NCBI RefSeq assembly: GCF_014280875.1
Contig: NZ_JACLAL010000002.1
Span: forward strand, 1-64,000
From: Paenirhizobium daejeonense
GTDB lineage: Bacteria; Pseudomonadota; Alphaproteobacteria; Rhizobiales; Rhizobiaceae
DNA length: 64,000 nucleotides
Direction of reading: 5' to 3'
This document shows positions 7,902 to 16,453 of the stretch, piece by piece; positions within the stretch are counted from its first letter, which is position 1, and every line of letters starts with the position of its first letter. The position numbers and the translations under genes are program-made. The notes under the pieces are model-generated. The model worked only from the letters and a program-made list of their open reading frames with translations. It was not told where the DNA came from and searched no databases.

Positions 7902-10361
7902 TCAGCCGGCGGACTGGCTGCCGTGAAGGTCGTAGACGGTGATCCTCGGAAGCGATCCGGCGGCAAGCGGTGCTGACGGCTTGAAGACGATGCGGCGGGT
8001 CTGACCGCCATGAAGATCGAAGGCATTGTCGGAAAAGCGCCCGGCGACATCGGCCTCGAGCATGACGAACAGGGCGAGGCCCCGGGCGCTGACGTCAATC
8101 TCGAACGAGCCGCCTGCGATCTCGCTGACCGAGACATCAAGTCCGGATGGCTGAAGATCCAGCGCCTTGTAGGTGCCCGTTACGTGATGTCCCTCGCCGG
8201 CCATGCCGTTGGAAGCCGTGAAGCTCCAGCCGAGAAGGCTGTCGATCGGCACATCGGTCGCGTCGATTTCAACCAGCGTTCCCGCCCGGTCCGGCGCGCA
8301 GGTGCCGCTCGTGCTCTGCAGCGGAATGCGTTCGCCAGCGAGTGTCAGCGCAAACAAGGTCAGGTCGATTTCGACCGGATCGGCAGTGTCGTTGACCATG
8401 GAGAGCGCGATACGCGTTCCATCGGCGGACGGGATGGCGGCGACATTGACCGGTTGGAAGAAGCGGCGCGCCATGTAGTGCATCGCCTTCCAGCCGCCGC
8501 CGTAGTCGAGGCTCGACCACGAGGCGACCGGCCAGGTGTCGTTGAGCTGCCAGTAGAGCGTGCCCATGCAATGCGGTTTCAGCGAGCGCCAGTAGTCGAC
8601 CGCCGTGCGGATCGCGAGACCCTGCTGGATCTGCGAGAGGTAGACGAATTTGGCAAAGTCTATAGGGAAACGGAAATAACGGAACATGGTGCCGGCGATC
8701 CGCTCGTTGCCTCCGGCGTTCTTTTGGTGCAGTTCGATGACCGGCGAGGCGATGTTGAGGTCGGCCTCCTCTGCAAATTGGCGGATCACAGGCAGGGACG
8801 TGTAGGACTGAAAGCCGAATTCCGAGCAGAAGCGCGGCTTGACGCTGCGGTAATTGTCGAACGACTTGTTCTCGTGCCAAACCGACCAGTAATGCATATC
8901 GCCCGAGCCATCGGCGTGCCATGCGTCGCCATAATCGAGATAGCCGGAAGCAGGGCTCGACGGCCACCAGATCGCCTGCTGATACGCCTTCTTCACGCCC
9001 TGCTCGATCGTCCGGTTGAGCCGGTCATAAGCGACGAGATAACGATCGCGGTTCTCGACCGATTCCGGGAACCAGGTGAGCGCGCCGACCAGTTCGTTGT
9101 CACCACACCAGAGCGCGATGGAGGGATGCGACGAAAGCCGCCTGACCTGATAATCAACTTCGTCAGCCACATTCGAGAGGAAATCCTCACTGCAGGGGTA
9201 GAGATTGCAGGCGAACATGAAGTCCTGCCACACCATGAGGCCGAGACGGTCGCAGAGATCGTAGAACCAGTCGGCCTCGTAGAAACCGCCGCCCCAGATG
9301 CGGATCATGTTCATGTTGGCTTCGACAGCCGAGTTCAGAAGGTCCTTTGTTTTCACCCTATCGGTGCGGGAATACAGAGCGTCCGCCGGTATCCAGTTTG
9401 CCCCACGGCAGAAGATCTCGCGGCCGTTGACCCGGAACGCAAAGCGGCTGCCGGCCTCGTCCGGATCGGTCAGGAGTTCGATCGTCCGAAGACCGATCTG
9501 CCGGGTAAACGTCTCACCGGGAATGTCGACGGAAAGAGCGTAAAGCGCCTGTTCGCCGCTTCCCGCCGGCCACCAGAGCCTGGGGCTGTCGACATGAAAG
9601 ACATGGGTGATCTTCGTCTCTCCGGCAGCAATGCCGCAATCGAGCCTCACCCTTTCACCATCGAATTCGAAATGGACCGGAACGACTGCGGGATCGGTCG
9701 AAAACAGTGTCAGGGTGACATGGATATCGACGCTGCCATTCTCGTGATGGACTTGTTCGGTTTCGAAATGTTCGATGCGCGCCGGATCCAGCTTATTCAA
9801 GGCGATCCTGCCGTAAAGGCCGAGCGGCGCGATGGCGATATTCCAGTCCCAGCCGAAATGGCATTGCGGCTTGCGCAGCATGTTGCCGTTCGGGATTGGT
9901 GAATTGGCCTTTTGATACGGAATGTAGAAGGGCTGCCGCGCCTGCCGCTCGGCGCCGGCCGCAATGCTCGAATGGAAGTGGATGCGTATGCGGTTTTCGC
10001 CCGGCTCTATAGCCTTGGACACATCAGGCCGATAGCGGCGGAAGCAGTTGTCGGCCGACAGCACCGGCACATCGTTGACGAACACCACGGCGACCGTGTC
10101 GAGATAGTCGATGTCGAGATACCAGCTGCCTTCCGCATGATCGACGAAAAAGCTCCGCTCAACCGACCACTCCCGCTCGGCAACCCACTGCACCGCCTCC
10201 TCGTTGCGCCCCCAATACGGATCGGGAATGATCTTCGCGGCCTGAAGCGCCGAATGAACGTCTCCCGGCAACACCATCGTCGCGGAATGTTCACCGTCCC
10301 CAGAGGAAAGCCGCCATTCGCCTGAAAGGTCGATTGTGGGAGTATCGATATGTGATGCCAT
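7902..10361 (-). CDS. GH2 glycoside hydrolase, beta-mannosidase-like
   Basis: An 819-residue GH2 enzyme with the usual order of N-terminal sugar-binding jelly roll, immunoglobulin-like domain, TIM barrel and C-terminal beta domains. The acid/base Glu423 is in CGDNELVGAL and the nucleophile Glu514 is in FCSEFGFQSY. KPQCHFGWDWN (about residues 165-175) and IRIWGGGFYE are characteristic of beta-mannosidases rather than beta-galactosidases. There is no signal peptide, so it likely cleaves imported manno-oligosaccharides in the cytoplasm. With the GH43 enzyme in the same operon this suggests hemicellulose use. The ribosome-binding site (AAGGA) is weak. Confidence 0.9.
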   Translation of the reverse strand: MASHIDTPTIDLSGEWRLSSGDGEHSATMVLPGDVHSALQAAKIIPDPYWGRNEEAVQWVAEREWSVERSFFVDHAEGSWYLDIDYLDTVAVVFVNDVPVLSADNCFRRYRPDVSKAIEPGENRIRIHFHSSIAAGAERQARQPFYIPYQKANSPIPNGNMLRKPQCHFGWDWNIAIAPLGLYGRIALNKLDPARIEHFETEQVHHENGSVDIHVTLTLFSTDPAVVPVHFEFDGERVRLDCGIAAGETKITHVFHVDSPRLWWPAGSGEQALYALSVDIPGETFTRQIGLRTIELLTDPDEAGSRFAFRVNGREIFCRGANWIPADALYSRTDRVKTKDLLNSAVEANMNMIRIWGGGFYEADWFYDLCDRLGLMVWQDFMFACNLYPCSEDFLSNVADEVDYQVRRLSSHPSIALWCGDNELVGALTWFPESVENRDRYLVAYDRLNRTIEQGVKKAYQQAIWWPSSPASGYLDYGDAWHADGSGDMHYWSVWHENKSFDNYRSVKPRFCSEFGFQSYTSLPVIRQFAEEADLNIASPVIELHQKNAGGNERIAGTMFRYFRFPIDFAKFVYLSQIQQGLAIRTAVDYWRSLKPHCMGTLYWQLNDTWPVASWSSLDYGGGWKAMHYMARRFFQPVNVAAIPSADGTRIALSMVNDTADPVEIDLTLFALTLAGERIPLQSTSGTCAPDRAGTLVEIDATDVPIDSLLGWSFTASNGMAGEGHHVTGTYKALDLQPSGLDVSVSEIAGGSFEIDVSARGLALFVMLEADVAGRFSDNAFDLHGGQTRRIVFKPSAPLAAGSLPRITVYDLHGSQSAG

Positions 10362-10423
10362 GTCCTTGATCCGGAAATCTTATGCAAAACAGAGTGAGGT
10401 GAACTGCAGCAGGCCGCTGTCGC

Positions 10424-11515
10424 TCAGATCCGCTCCTCCGTGCCCGCGTCGAAAAGAGAAGCCACGGACATGTCGAAACCGAGGCGCACCTTGGTGCCCG
10501 GGCTGTAACGCCGGGTGCCTGCCGTCCTCACCGAAATGACGTGACCGGCATGCTTCAGCCAGAGCAGGTTGTCCGCTCCCATGGGCTCCTCGATATCGAC
10601 GGTTGCCTCATGGATTTCTGCCGCCTCCGGCACGTCCTCGTCCAGCATGACGTGTTCTGGCCTGACCCCGAGCACAACCTTGCGGCCAGGTTCCAGAGAC
10701 GTTTCGGTCTGATAGCCGTAGAGCGAAAAATCGGCGCCGCCGGTGGTGAAAACCACCTTGCCCTCGCGGTTGGCGAGTTCTCCCCGGAAGAAATTCATCG
10801 GCGGCGAACCGATGAAGCCGGCAACGAACAGGTTTTTCGGGCGGTTGTAGATCGTCATCGGATCGTCCAGTTGCTGGATCACCCCGCTCTTCATGATGGC
10901 GATGCGGTCGGCCAGAGTGAGCGCCTCGATCTGATCGTGGGTGACGTAGATCATCGTGTTCTTAAGCGACTGGTGCAGCCGCTTGATCTCCACGCGCAGC
11001 TCCGAGCGTAGCTTGGCGTCGAGGTTCGATAGTGGCTCATCGAACAGGAAGACATCGACATCACGCACCAGCGCGCGGCCGATAGCGACGCGTTGACGCT
11101 GGCCTCCGGAAAGGGCTGCCGGCTTGCGGTCGAGCAGCTGCTGGATCTGCAGGATCTCGGCCGCCCGCGCCACCTTCTCCCGGATCTTGTCCGCCGGCAC
11201 CTTGGCAACCCTGAGACCAAAAGAGAGGTTCTTCTCCACGCTCATCTGCGGATAAAGCGCGTAGGACTGGAACACCATGCCGATGCCGCGATCCTTGGGC
11301 TCTTCCCAGGTGACGTTGCGATCCTTGATGAAGATCTGTCCGTCGGTCGGCTCCAGAAGCCCGGCGATGCAGTTGAGCAGGGTCGACTTGCCGCAGCCGG
11401 ACGATCCCAGCAGCACGAGGAATTCGCCGTCCCGGATGTCGAGGTTGAGGTTTTCCAGAACCTTGACCGCGCCGAAGCTCAAAGACAGGTCCTTGATCGA
11501 TACACTATACGACAT
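10424..11515 (-). CDS. Sugar ABC transporter ATP-binding protein (UgpC/MalK type)
   Basis: A 363-residue CUT1-type ATPase. Walker A is GSSGCGKST at residues 37-45, followed by Q-loop VFQSYALYPQM, signature LSGGQRQRVAIGRAL and Walker B VFLFDEPLSNLDA. The C-terminal OB-fold regulatory domain contains GVRPEHV. It energises uptake by the two permeases encoded just upstream in the transcript (7 bp gap). Cytoplasmic, membrane-associated dimer. Confidence 0.95.
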   Translation of the reverse strand: MSYSVSIKDLSLSFGAVKVLENLNLDIRDGEFLVLLGSSGCGKSTLLNCIAGLLEPTDGQIFIKDRNVTWEEPKDRGIGMVFQSYALYPQMSVEKNLSFGLRVAKVPADKIREKVARAAEILQIQQLLDRKPAALSGGQRQRVAIGRALVRDVDVFLFDEPLSNLDAKLRSELRVEIKRLHQSLKNTMIYVTHDQIEALTLADRIAIMKSGVIQQLDDPMTIYNRPKNLFVAGFIGSPPMNFFRGELANREGKVVFTTGGADFSLYGYQTETSLEPGRKVVLGVRPEHVMLDEDVPEAAEIHEATVDIEEPMGADNLLWLKHAGHVISVRTAGTRRYSPGTKVRLGFDMSVASLFDAGTEERI

Positions 11516-11521
11516 ATGCGC

Positions 11522-12466
11522 TTAACCCTTCACTGCGCCGGCGGCGATACCGCGGACAAAAAGCCGGCCGGACACGAAATAGACGATGAGCGGGACCGCG
11601 CCGGTCAGCAGCGTGGCAGCCATGTTGACGTTGTATTCCTTCACCCCCTGGACGGAGTTGACGATGTTGTTGAGCTGGACCGTCATCGGGTAATATTCCG
11701 GGCGGGTGAAAACGACGCCGAACAGGAAGTCGTTCCAGATGCCGGTCACCTGAAGGATCATCGCGACGACGAAGATCGGCAGCGACATCGGCAGCATGAT
11801 GCGGAAATAGATCTGCCAGAATCCCGCCCCGTCGATGCGCGCCGCCTTGAACAACTCCTCGGGCAACGAAGTGAAATAGTTGCGGAAAAGCAGCGTCAGG
11901 ATCGGCATTCCGAAGATGGTGTGCACGATCACGAGACCGCTCAGCGAGCCGTAAAGCCCGATTTCGCGCAGCACGATGACGATCGGATAGATCATCACCT
12001 GATAGGGAATGAACGCACCGACGATCAGGATGGTGAAGAAGAAATCCGCGCCCTTGAAACGCCAGTTGGCGAGCGCGTAACCGTTGACCGAGGCGATCAG
12101 GATCGAGATCAGCGTCGAGGGAACGGTGATGCGCACCGAGTTCCAGAAGCCGCGCGAGAGACCGTCGCAATTCAGGCCCGTGCAGGCCGTCGCCCAGGCC
12201 TTGACCCAGGGCTCGAAGGTGATCTCGACAGGTGCGGAGAAGATGTTGCCGAGCCGGATTTCCGGCATGCCCTTGAGAGACGTGACCACCATCACATACA
12301 ACGGCAGCAGGTAGTAGGCCGCGGCAACAAACAGCGTACCGTAGATCATGATGTTTCGCGAGGAAAGCCGACGCTTAGGCTTTGCTCCGCGCGGCCCGGC
12401 CCGAAGGCGGCCAGCCGGCTCATCCATGCCGGTGGCAGACGAATTGAGGGAACCCGTGTTATCCAC
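11522..12466 (-). CDS. Sugar ABC transporter permease (MalG type)
   Basis: A 314-residue inner-membrane permease with six predicted membrane segments after a charged, proline/arginine-rich N-terminus of about 40 residues. The EAA loop that contacts the ATPase is visible as EELFKAARIDGAGFWQIYFRIMLP. The start overlaps the end of the MalF-type gene by 8 bp, which indicates coupled translation. Family-1 sugar importer, matching the adjacent binding protein. Confidence 0.93.
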   Translation of the reverse strand: MDNTGSLNSSATGMDEPAGRLRAGPRGAKPKRRLSSRNIMIYGTLFVAAAYYLLPLYVMVVTSLKGMPEIRLGNIFSAPVEITFEPWVKAWATACTGLNCDGLSRGFWNSVRITVPSTLISILIASVNGYALANWRFKGADFFFTILIVGAFIPYQVMIYPIVIVLREIGLYGSLSGLVIVHTIFGMPILTLLFRNYFTSLPEELFKAARIDGAGFWQIYFRIMLPMSLPIFVVAMILQVTGIWNDFLFGVVFTRPEYYPMTVQLNNIVNSVQGVKEYNVNMAATLLTGAVPLIVYFVSGRLFVRGIAAGAVKG

Positions 12467-13409
12467 GCTTCTTACCTCCGAATTCCAGATAGGCCCATGG
12501 AATGATGATGATCGCGACCGTGACCAGCATCATGGTGGAGGCGGCGAAGCCCTGCCCCAGGTTCTGCGCCTGGAACATGTAGTCGTAGACATATTTCGCA
12601 GGCACTTCGGAGGCGATGCCCGGACCGCCGCTCGTCTGGGCAACGACGAGATCGTAGACCTTGACGATGCCGCTCGCGATGATGACGAGCGTGGTGATGA
12701 ACACCGGCCGCATCATCGGTATGACGATGAAGAGATAGGTCCGCCACATCGGAATGCCGTCCACTCGCGAGGCCTTCCAGATATCTTCGTCGATGCCGCG
12801 TAGACCCGCGAGCAGCAGGCACATGACGAGACCCGTTCCCTGCCAGAGGCCGGCGATCAGGACGCCATAGATGACGATGTCGGAATTATACAGCGGGTCG
12901 AAGGTGAAGCTCGTCCAACCGAGACTTCTGACCACCGACTGGATGCCGAATTCCGGATTGAGCACCCATTGCCAGACAAGGCCCGTCACGATGAAGGACA
13001 AGGCGAAGGGATAAAGAAAGATCGTCCGGAAGGTGTTTTCGAAGCGGATCTTCTGGTCCATCAACGCCGCCAACACAAAGCCGATCACCAAGCTGAAGAT
13101 CAGCGTGAAGAGGCCGTAGATTGCCAGGTTTTCGATCGAAACCAACCAGCGCGGCGCAGCCCATAAGCGCTCGTATTGGTCGAACCCCACGAACTTCGCC
13201 CGAGGCAGCAGCTTGGAGTTCGTGAATGAATAGACGACCGTCCAGACCGTTCCGCCGAGAAATATGACGAGAGCCGTCAGAACCATCGGAATGGAGGCAA
13301 TCTTCGCATTGAGATTGCGCAAGAGCTGGTTGGGTCGCCCTGAGCGCTTCCGGCCCGCCGATTGGACGGGAAATGGGTCCGGCAAGGGGCCGGTCAACTG
13401 ATCCGTCAT
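12459..13409 (-). CDS. Sugar ABC transporter permease (MalF type)
   Basis: A 316-residue inner-membrane permease, partner of the MalG-type protein. Six membrane segments follow a 38-residue cytoplasmic N-terminus. The EAA motif reads EDIWKASRVDGIPMWRTYLFIVIP. Relatives belong to glucose/mannose-type CUT1 importers (GtsB/ThuF-like), but the sequence alone does not define the sugar. Preceded by a 163-bp gap holding a hairpin after the binding-protein gene. Confidence 0.92.
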   Translation of the reverse strand: MTDQLTGPLPDPFPVQSAGRKRSGRPNQLLRNLNAKIASIPMVLTALVIFLGGTVWTVVYSFTNSKLLPRAKFVGFDQYERLWAAPRWLVSIENLAIYGLFTLIFSLVIGFVLAALMDQKIRFENTFRTIFLYPFALSFIVTGLVWQWVLNPEFGIQSVVRSLGWTSFTFDPLYNSDIVIYGVLIAGLWQGTGLVMCLLLAGLRGIDEDIWKASRVDGIPMWRTYLFIVIPMMRPVFITTLVIIASGIVKVYDLVVAQTSGGPGIASEVPAKYVYDYMFQAQNLGQGFAASTMMLVTVAIIIIPWAYLEFGGKKRG

Positions 13410-13527
13410 GGGTCACTCCTCCTTGGTGATCCAGTAACTCCCGCATCACGGATCCAGGCGAAGCACGTGGCTTCCGGTTCTGTCATGCAGGCACGACTAG
13501 CGAGGCATTGCTTCCCGCCATGAAAGC

Positions 13528-13553
13528 CCGGCGCGGATCATAATCCGCGCCGG
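13528..13553 (-). promoter_or_regulatory. Intercistronic hairpin between binding-protein and permease genes
   Basis: A perfect 11-bp stem (CCGGCGCGGAT / ATCCGCGCCGG) with a 4-base loop lies 19 bases past the binding-protein stop. There is no T-run, so it is unlikely to be a full terminator. In comparable operons such structures stabilise the 5' binding-protein message so that it is made in excess over the permeases; that role is inferred here. Confidence 0.7.
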
Positions 13554-13572
13554 AAGCCTCGGGAGACTGCGA

Positions 13573-14808
13573 TCAGTCCGCCGACGCGATAATGTCGACG
13601 AAACGCTTCTGCGCGTCCTCCGGCGTCATCGACGGATTGGCGAAGAATTCAGAGAAGAGGTCCTCCTTCTGCTTCTGGCTGTCGGCCGAAAGAAGCTGGT
13701 CCGTCCACGGGATCACGTCACCCTTTGCCAGAATATCGAGACCTTTCTTCATGCAGTCGTTGGCGGCGCCGAGATCCACGTCGCCGCGCACCGGCAGCGA
13801 CCCCTTCTTGAGGTTGAAGGCAACCTGCGTCGTCGGTGCGACGAGCGTAGAAGCGAGCACCTCTTGCGCCTTGGATTTCGCTTCGTCTTTCAGCAGCGGG
13901 AAATAGAAGGCATCGCCGCCCGTGGCGATGACCGGATTGACGCCGAGACCCGGCAGGCAGGTATAGTCCTTGCCCGCAACCTTGCCGGCGAGCGCAAACT
14001 CGCCCTGCGCCCAGTCGCCCATGATCTGGCCGCCAGCCTTGCCGGTGATGACCATGTTGGTCGCCTGGTTCCAGTCCTGCACGTTCGTGCCCTTCGACAG
14101 ACGCCGCGCATCATCGGCCGCCTTGAAGATCTTGGCAATTTCAGGCCCGGCAGCCAATTCTGCATCCTTGTCGCCGAAGACTTTCAGGAAGGTGTCCTTG
14201 CCCGCGAGCGCCAGGAACAGAACGTCGAATGCACCGTTGGACTGCCACGGCTGACCACCGACGGCGAGCGGCACCACCCCGGCCTTTTCAAGCGCAGGTG
14301 CGGCGGCGACGAATTCGTCCCAGTTCTTCGGAACCTCGACCCCCGCCTTGGTGAAGGCATCGTTGGAAAGCCAGAGCCATTGCCAGGAGTGAATGTTGAC
14401 CGGCGCGCAATAGATCTTGCCATCGATCGTGCAGCTATCGAGAAGGCTTGCCGGACGGATGATTTCCTTCCAGTTTTCCTTGGTCGCGACATCCGTAAGG
14501 TCGCGCATGAGGCCTGACTGGACGAGTTCTTCGGCCTGACGGCCATGGTTGAACTGGGTGGCTCCCATCGGGTCGCCACCGGTGATGCGGCTCACCATGA
14601 TTGGCCGGGCCGTCCCCCCGGAACCGGCAATTGCACCATCGACCCATTTATTGCCCGTGGCATCAAAGGCCTTGGCGAGTTCCGCGACAGCGGCCGCCTC
14701 CCCGCCCGACGTCCACCAATGGGTTACTTCGAGATCGGTGGCATGAGCGGCACCGAAGGGCAGCACGACGCTAGCGGCCAGAAATGCCGCGACGCTACGA
14801 AAGTTCAT
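13573..14808 (-). CDS. Sugar ABC transporter substrate-binding protein (family 1)
   Basis: A 411-residue periplasmic binding protein and first gene of the operon. A signal peptide covers about residues 1-23 (hydrophobic core AAFLAASVVLPFG, likely cut after AHA). The mature part begins TDLEVTHWWTSGGEAAAV, typical of glucose/mannose-type family-1 binding proteins, and contains GQIMGDWAQGEF. It lacks a lipobox, so it should be soluble. A GGGAGGAG ribosome-binding site precedes the ATG. The ligand cannot be read from sequence; the operon enzymes suggest a beta-linked manno- or xylo-oligosaccharide. Confidence 0.93.
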   Translation of the reverse strand: MNFRSVAAFLAASVVLPFGAAHATDLEVTHWWTSGGEAAAVAELAKAFDATGNKWVDGAIAGSGGTARPIMVSRITGGDPMGATQFNHGRQAEELVQSGLMRDLTDVATKENWKEIIRPASLLDSCTIDGKIYCAPVNIHSWQWLWLSNDAFTKAGVEVPKNWDEFVAAAPALEKAGVVPLAVGGQPWQSNGAFDVLFLALAGKDTFLKVFGDKDAELAAGPEIAKIFKAADDARRLSKGTNVQDWNQATNMVITGKAGGQIMGDWAQGEFALAGKVAGKDYTCLPGLGVNPVIATGGDAFYFPLLKDEAKSKAQEVLASTLVAPTTQVAFNLKKGSLPVRGDVDLGAANDCMKKGLDILAKGDVIPWTDQLLSADSQKQKEDLFSEFFANPSMTPEDAQKRFVDIIASAD

Positions 14809-14822
14809 TGAGTCTCCTCCCT

Positions 14823-14840
14823 CACTGAAACGTTGCAGTG
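14823..14840. promoter_or_regulatory. LacI-type operator near the binding-protein start
   Basis: CACTGAAACGTTGCAGTG is an imperfect 18-bp palindrome centred on AACGTT, 15 bases upstream of the ATG of the binding-protein gene. It matches the perfect palindrome 300 bp away at most positions. The placement would allow repression of the sugar operon. The rest of the 446-bp gap between the divergent genes is AT-rich and shows no convincing gene. Confidence 0.7.
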
Positions 14841-15143
14841 AAAATCTATGCGAAACGATTTAGACGCGCAACCGTCGCGAGGATTTTTTATTCTTCCATC
14901 GCCATTTTCTATCCCAGATTGTTCTAAATATTGAATGTGGTAACTGTAATCGCTTTCTAAATGCTGCGTCGCAGGAACAGAAGAAGCCTGAAATAACTCA
15001 AGAACATATTCGAAATCGGCGAAATCATTGCGACCGGGCGCACCTCTTGAATATCGGCAGTGCAGCAGACGTAGGGGAATCACCTATATAACCCATAGGT
15101 TGCACACGTATTGCGATGCAAGATCGAATTGGCTCGACAAAAG

Positions 15144-15161
15144 AACTGCAACGTTGCAGTT
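15144..15161. promoter_or_regulatory. Perfect LacI-type operator near the regulator gene
   Basis: AACTGCAACGTTGCAGTT is a perfect 18-bp palindrome with the central CG and flanking GCAA/TTGC typical of LacI/GalR sites. It lies 93 bases upstream of the LacI-family start codon, so it probably mediates autoregulation and, with the second site, looping repression of the operon. Confidence 0.8.
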
Positions 15162-15254
15162 TTGAGCGAAAACCATTCACCCAATGCATGAGGATGCGTT
15201 TGCAGCTGCCGAGAAGCTATTTATACTGCGTGTTTGGGCAGTGATGGGGACAGC

Positions 15255-16298
15255 ATGAAGAACCGAAATGAAGGAGCCACACCGGCTCCGGTGGCGGAAA
15301 CCAGGGAACGGCCGACCCTCAAAACCATTGCCTTCATGACAGGACTGGGCATCACCACCGTTTCGCGCGCCCTCAAGGACGCGCCGGATATTGGCGCCGA
15401 GACGAAGGAGCGCGTTCGCATGGTCGCCCGCCAGCTCGGCTACCAGCCGAACCGCGCCGGCGTTCGCCTAAGAACGGGAAAGACCAACGTTATCGCGCTG
15501 GTGCTGAGCATCGACGAAGAGATCATGGGCTTTTCCAACCAGATGGTCTTCGGCATTTCGGAAGTGCTGTCCAACACGCCGTACCACATCGTCGTGACAC
15601 CGCATTCCCATTCAAAGGACCCGATGCTTCCGATCCGCTATATTCTGGAGACCGGATCGGCTGACGGCGTCATTATTTCCCGCACGGAACCGGATGATCC
15701 GCGCGTTCGGCTGCTCGTCGAACAGAACATGCCCTTCGCCACCCATGGCCGCACCGATTGCGGTCTGGTGCACGCCTATCACGACTATGACAACGAAGCC
15801 TTTGCCCGCCAGGCCGTCGAACGTCTGGTACAGCGAGGGCGCCGTCGTATTGCGCTTCTGCAGCCGCCGAGCAAGCTCACCTACTACACGCATACCAGGG
15901 ACGGCTTCCTGTCCGCGCTGCACCAAGCCGGTGCGGAAGAAGTACCGTTACGGGTCACGATCGATTCGCCTCTGGCGGATATACGTGATGCGGTCGAGGC
16001 ACTGATGCGCTCCAAGGATGCCCCCGATGGTTTCATATGTTCCGCCGGAAGCGGCGCGATCGCCGTCAATGCGGGTATAGAGGCCGCCGGCAAACATGTC
16101 GGGCGCGACCTCGATCTGGTGTCGAAACAATCGATCCCGATCCTCAACTGGATCCGACCGGAAATCATCACCGCCTCCGAGGATGTGAGGGAAGCGGGCC
16201 GCGAGCTGGCAAGCGCCGTGATCGCCCGTATCGATGGGGCAGCGCCCGAGCAGCTCCAGAGTGTCAGCCTGCCCGTCTGGCCGGACGACGAAAAATGA
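15255..16298 (+). CDS. LacI-family transcriptional regulator
   Basis: A 347-residue repressor. The N-terminal helix-turn-helix and hinge ([27 protein letters not shown] through [17 protein letters not shown]) are followed by a periplasmic-binding-protein-like sensor domain. The ATG at 15255, with GGGGA 5 bases upstream, is preferred over the TTG at 15234. It is divergent from the sugar operon and flanked by two matching operators, so it is the likely specific regulator. The inducer is unknown but probably a product of the operon's hydrolases. Confidence 0.93.
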   Translation: MKNRNEGATPAPVAETRERPTLKTIAFMTGLGITTVSRALKDAPDIGAETKERVRMVARQLGYQPNRAGVRLRTGKTNVIALVLSIDEEIMGFSNQMVFGISEVLSNTPYHIVVTPHSHSKDPMLPIRYILETGSADGVIISRTEPDDPRVRLLVEQNMPFATHGRTDCGLVHAYHDYDNEAFARQAVERLVQRGRRRIALLQPPSKLTYYTHTRDGFLSALHQAGAEEVPLRVTIDSPLADIRDAVEALMRSKDAPDGFICSAGSGAIAVNAGIEAAGKHVGRDLDLVSKQSIPILNWIRPEIITASEDVREAGRELASAVIARIDGAAPEQLQSVSLPVWPDDEK

Positions 16299-16325
16299 AA
16301 AACCGGCTCAAGGCCGGTTCTTCTA
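16299..16325 (+). terminator. Probable terminator of the LacI-family gene
   Basis: Immediately after the stop codon, a 7-bp stem AACCGGC / GCCGGTT is followed by CTTCT. It is A-rich on the left and T-rich on the right, so it could work in both directions. Confidence 0.6.
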
Positions 16326-16340
16326 CTCAAGATGATGACG

Positions 16341-16443
16341 AATGCAGTTCCAGTAAAAGTCTGTCGCTGTTTTTTTCAGGAACTGAAGCAAGAGCAAAGT
16401 CATAGAGCATTCAAGGCAATTCATTTTCCGCCCGAATGCTCTA
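16341..16443. repeat. Rhizobial intergenic mosaic repeat, copy 1
   Basis: Two nested inverted repeats: CAGTTCC...GGAACTG (about 16345-16385) and TAGAGCATTC...GAATGCTCTA (16403-16443). The order TTCCAG, AAAAG, GTTTT, CAGGA, AAAG, ATAGAGCA also occurs at 46787-46899, so both belong to one dispersed family. Confidence 0.65.
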
Positions 16444-16453
16444 ATGCGCACAT

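Noticed and set aside
8010-9902. A 630-codon plus-strand frame opposite the GH2 gene
   Set aside because: GC-rich antisense shadow; the minus-strand GH2 has clear catalytic motifs and the antisense has none.
14805-15083. A 92-codon open frame in the gap upstream of the sugar-binding-protein gene
   Set aside because: It overlaps the binding-protein start, covers an operator, lacks a ribosome-binding site and resembles no family.
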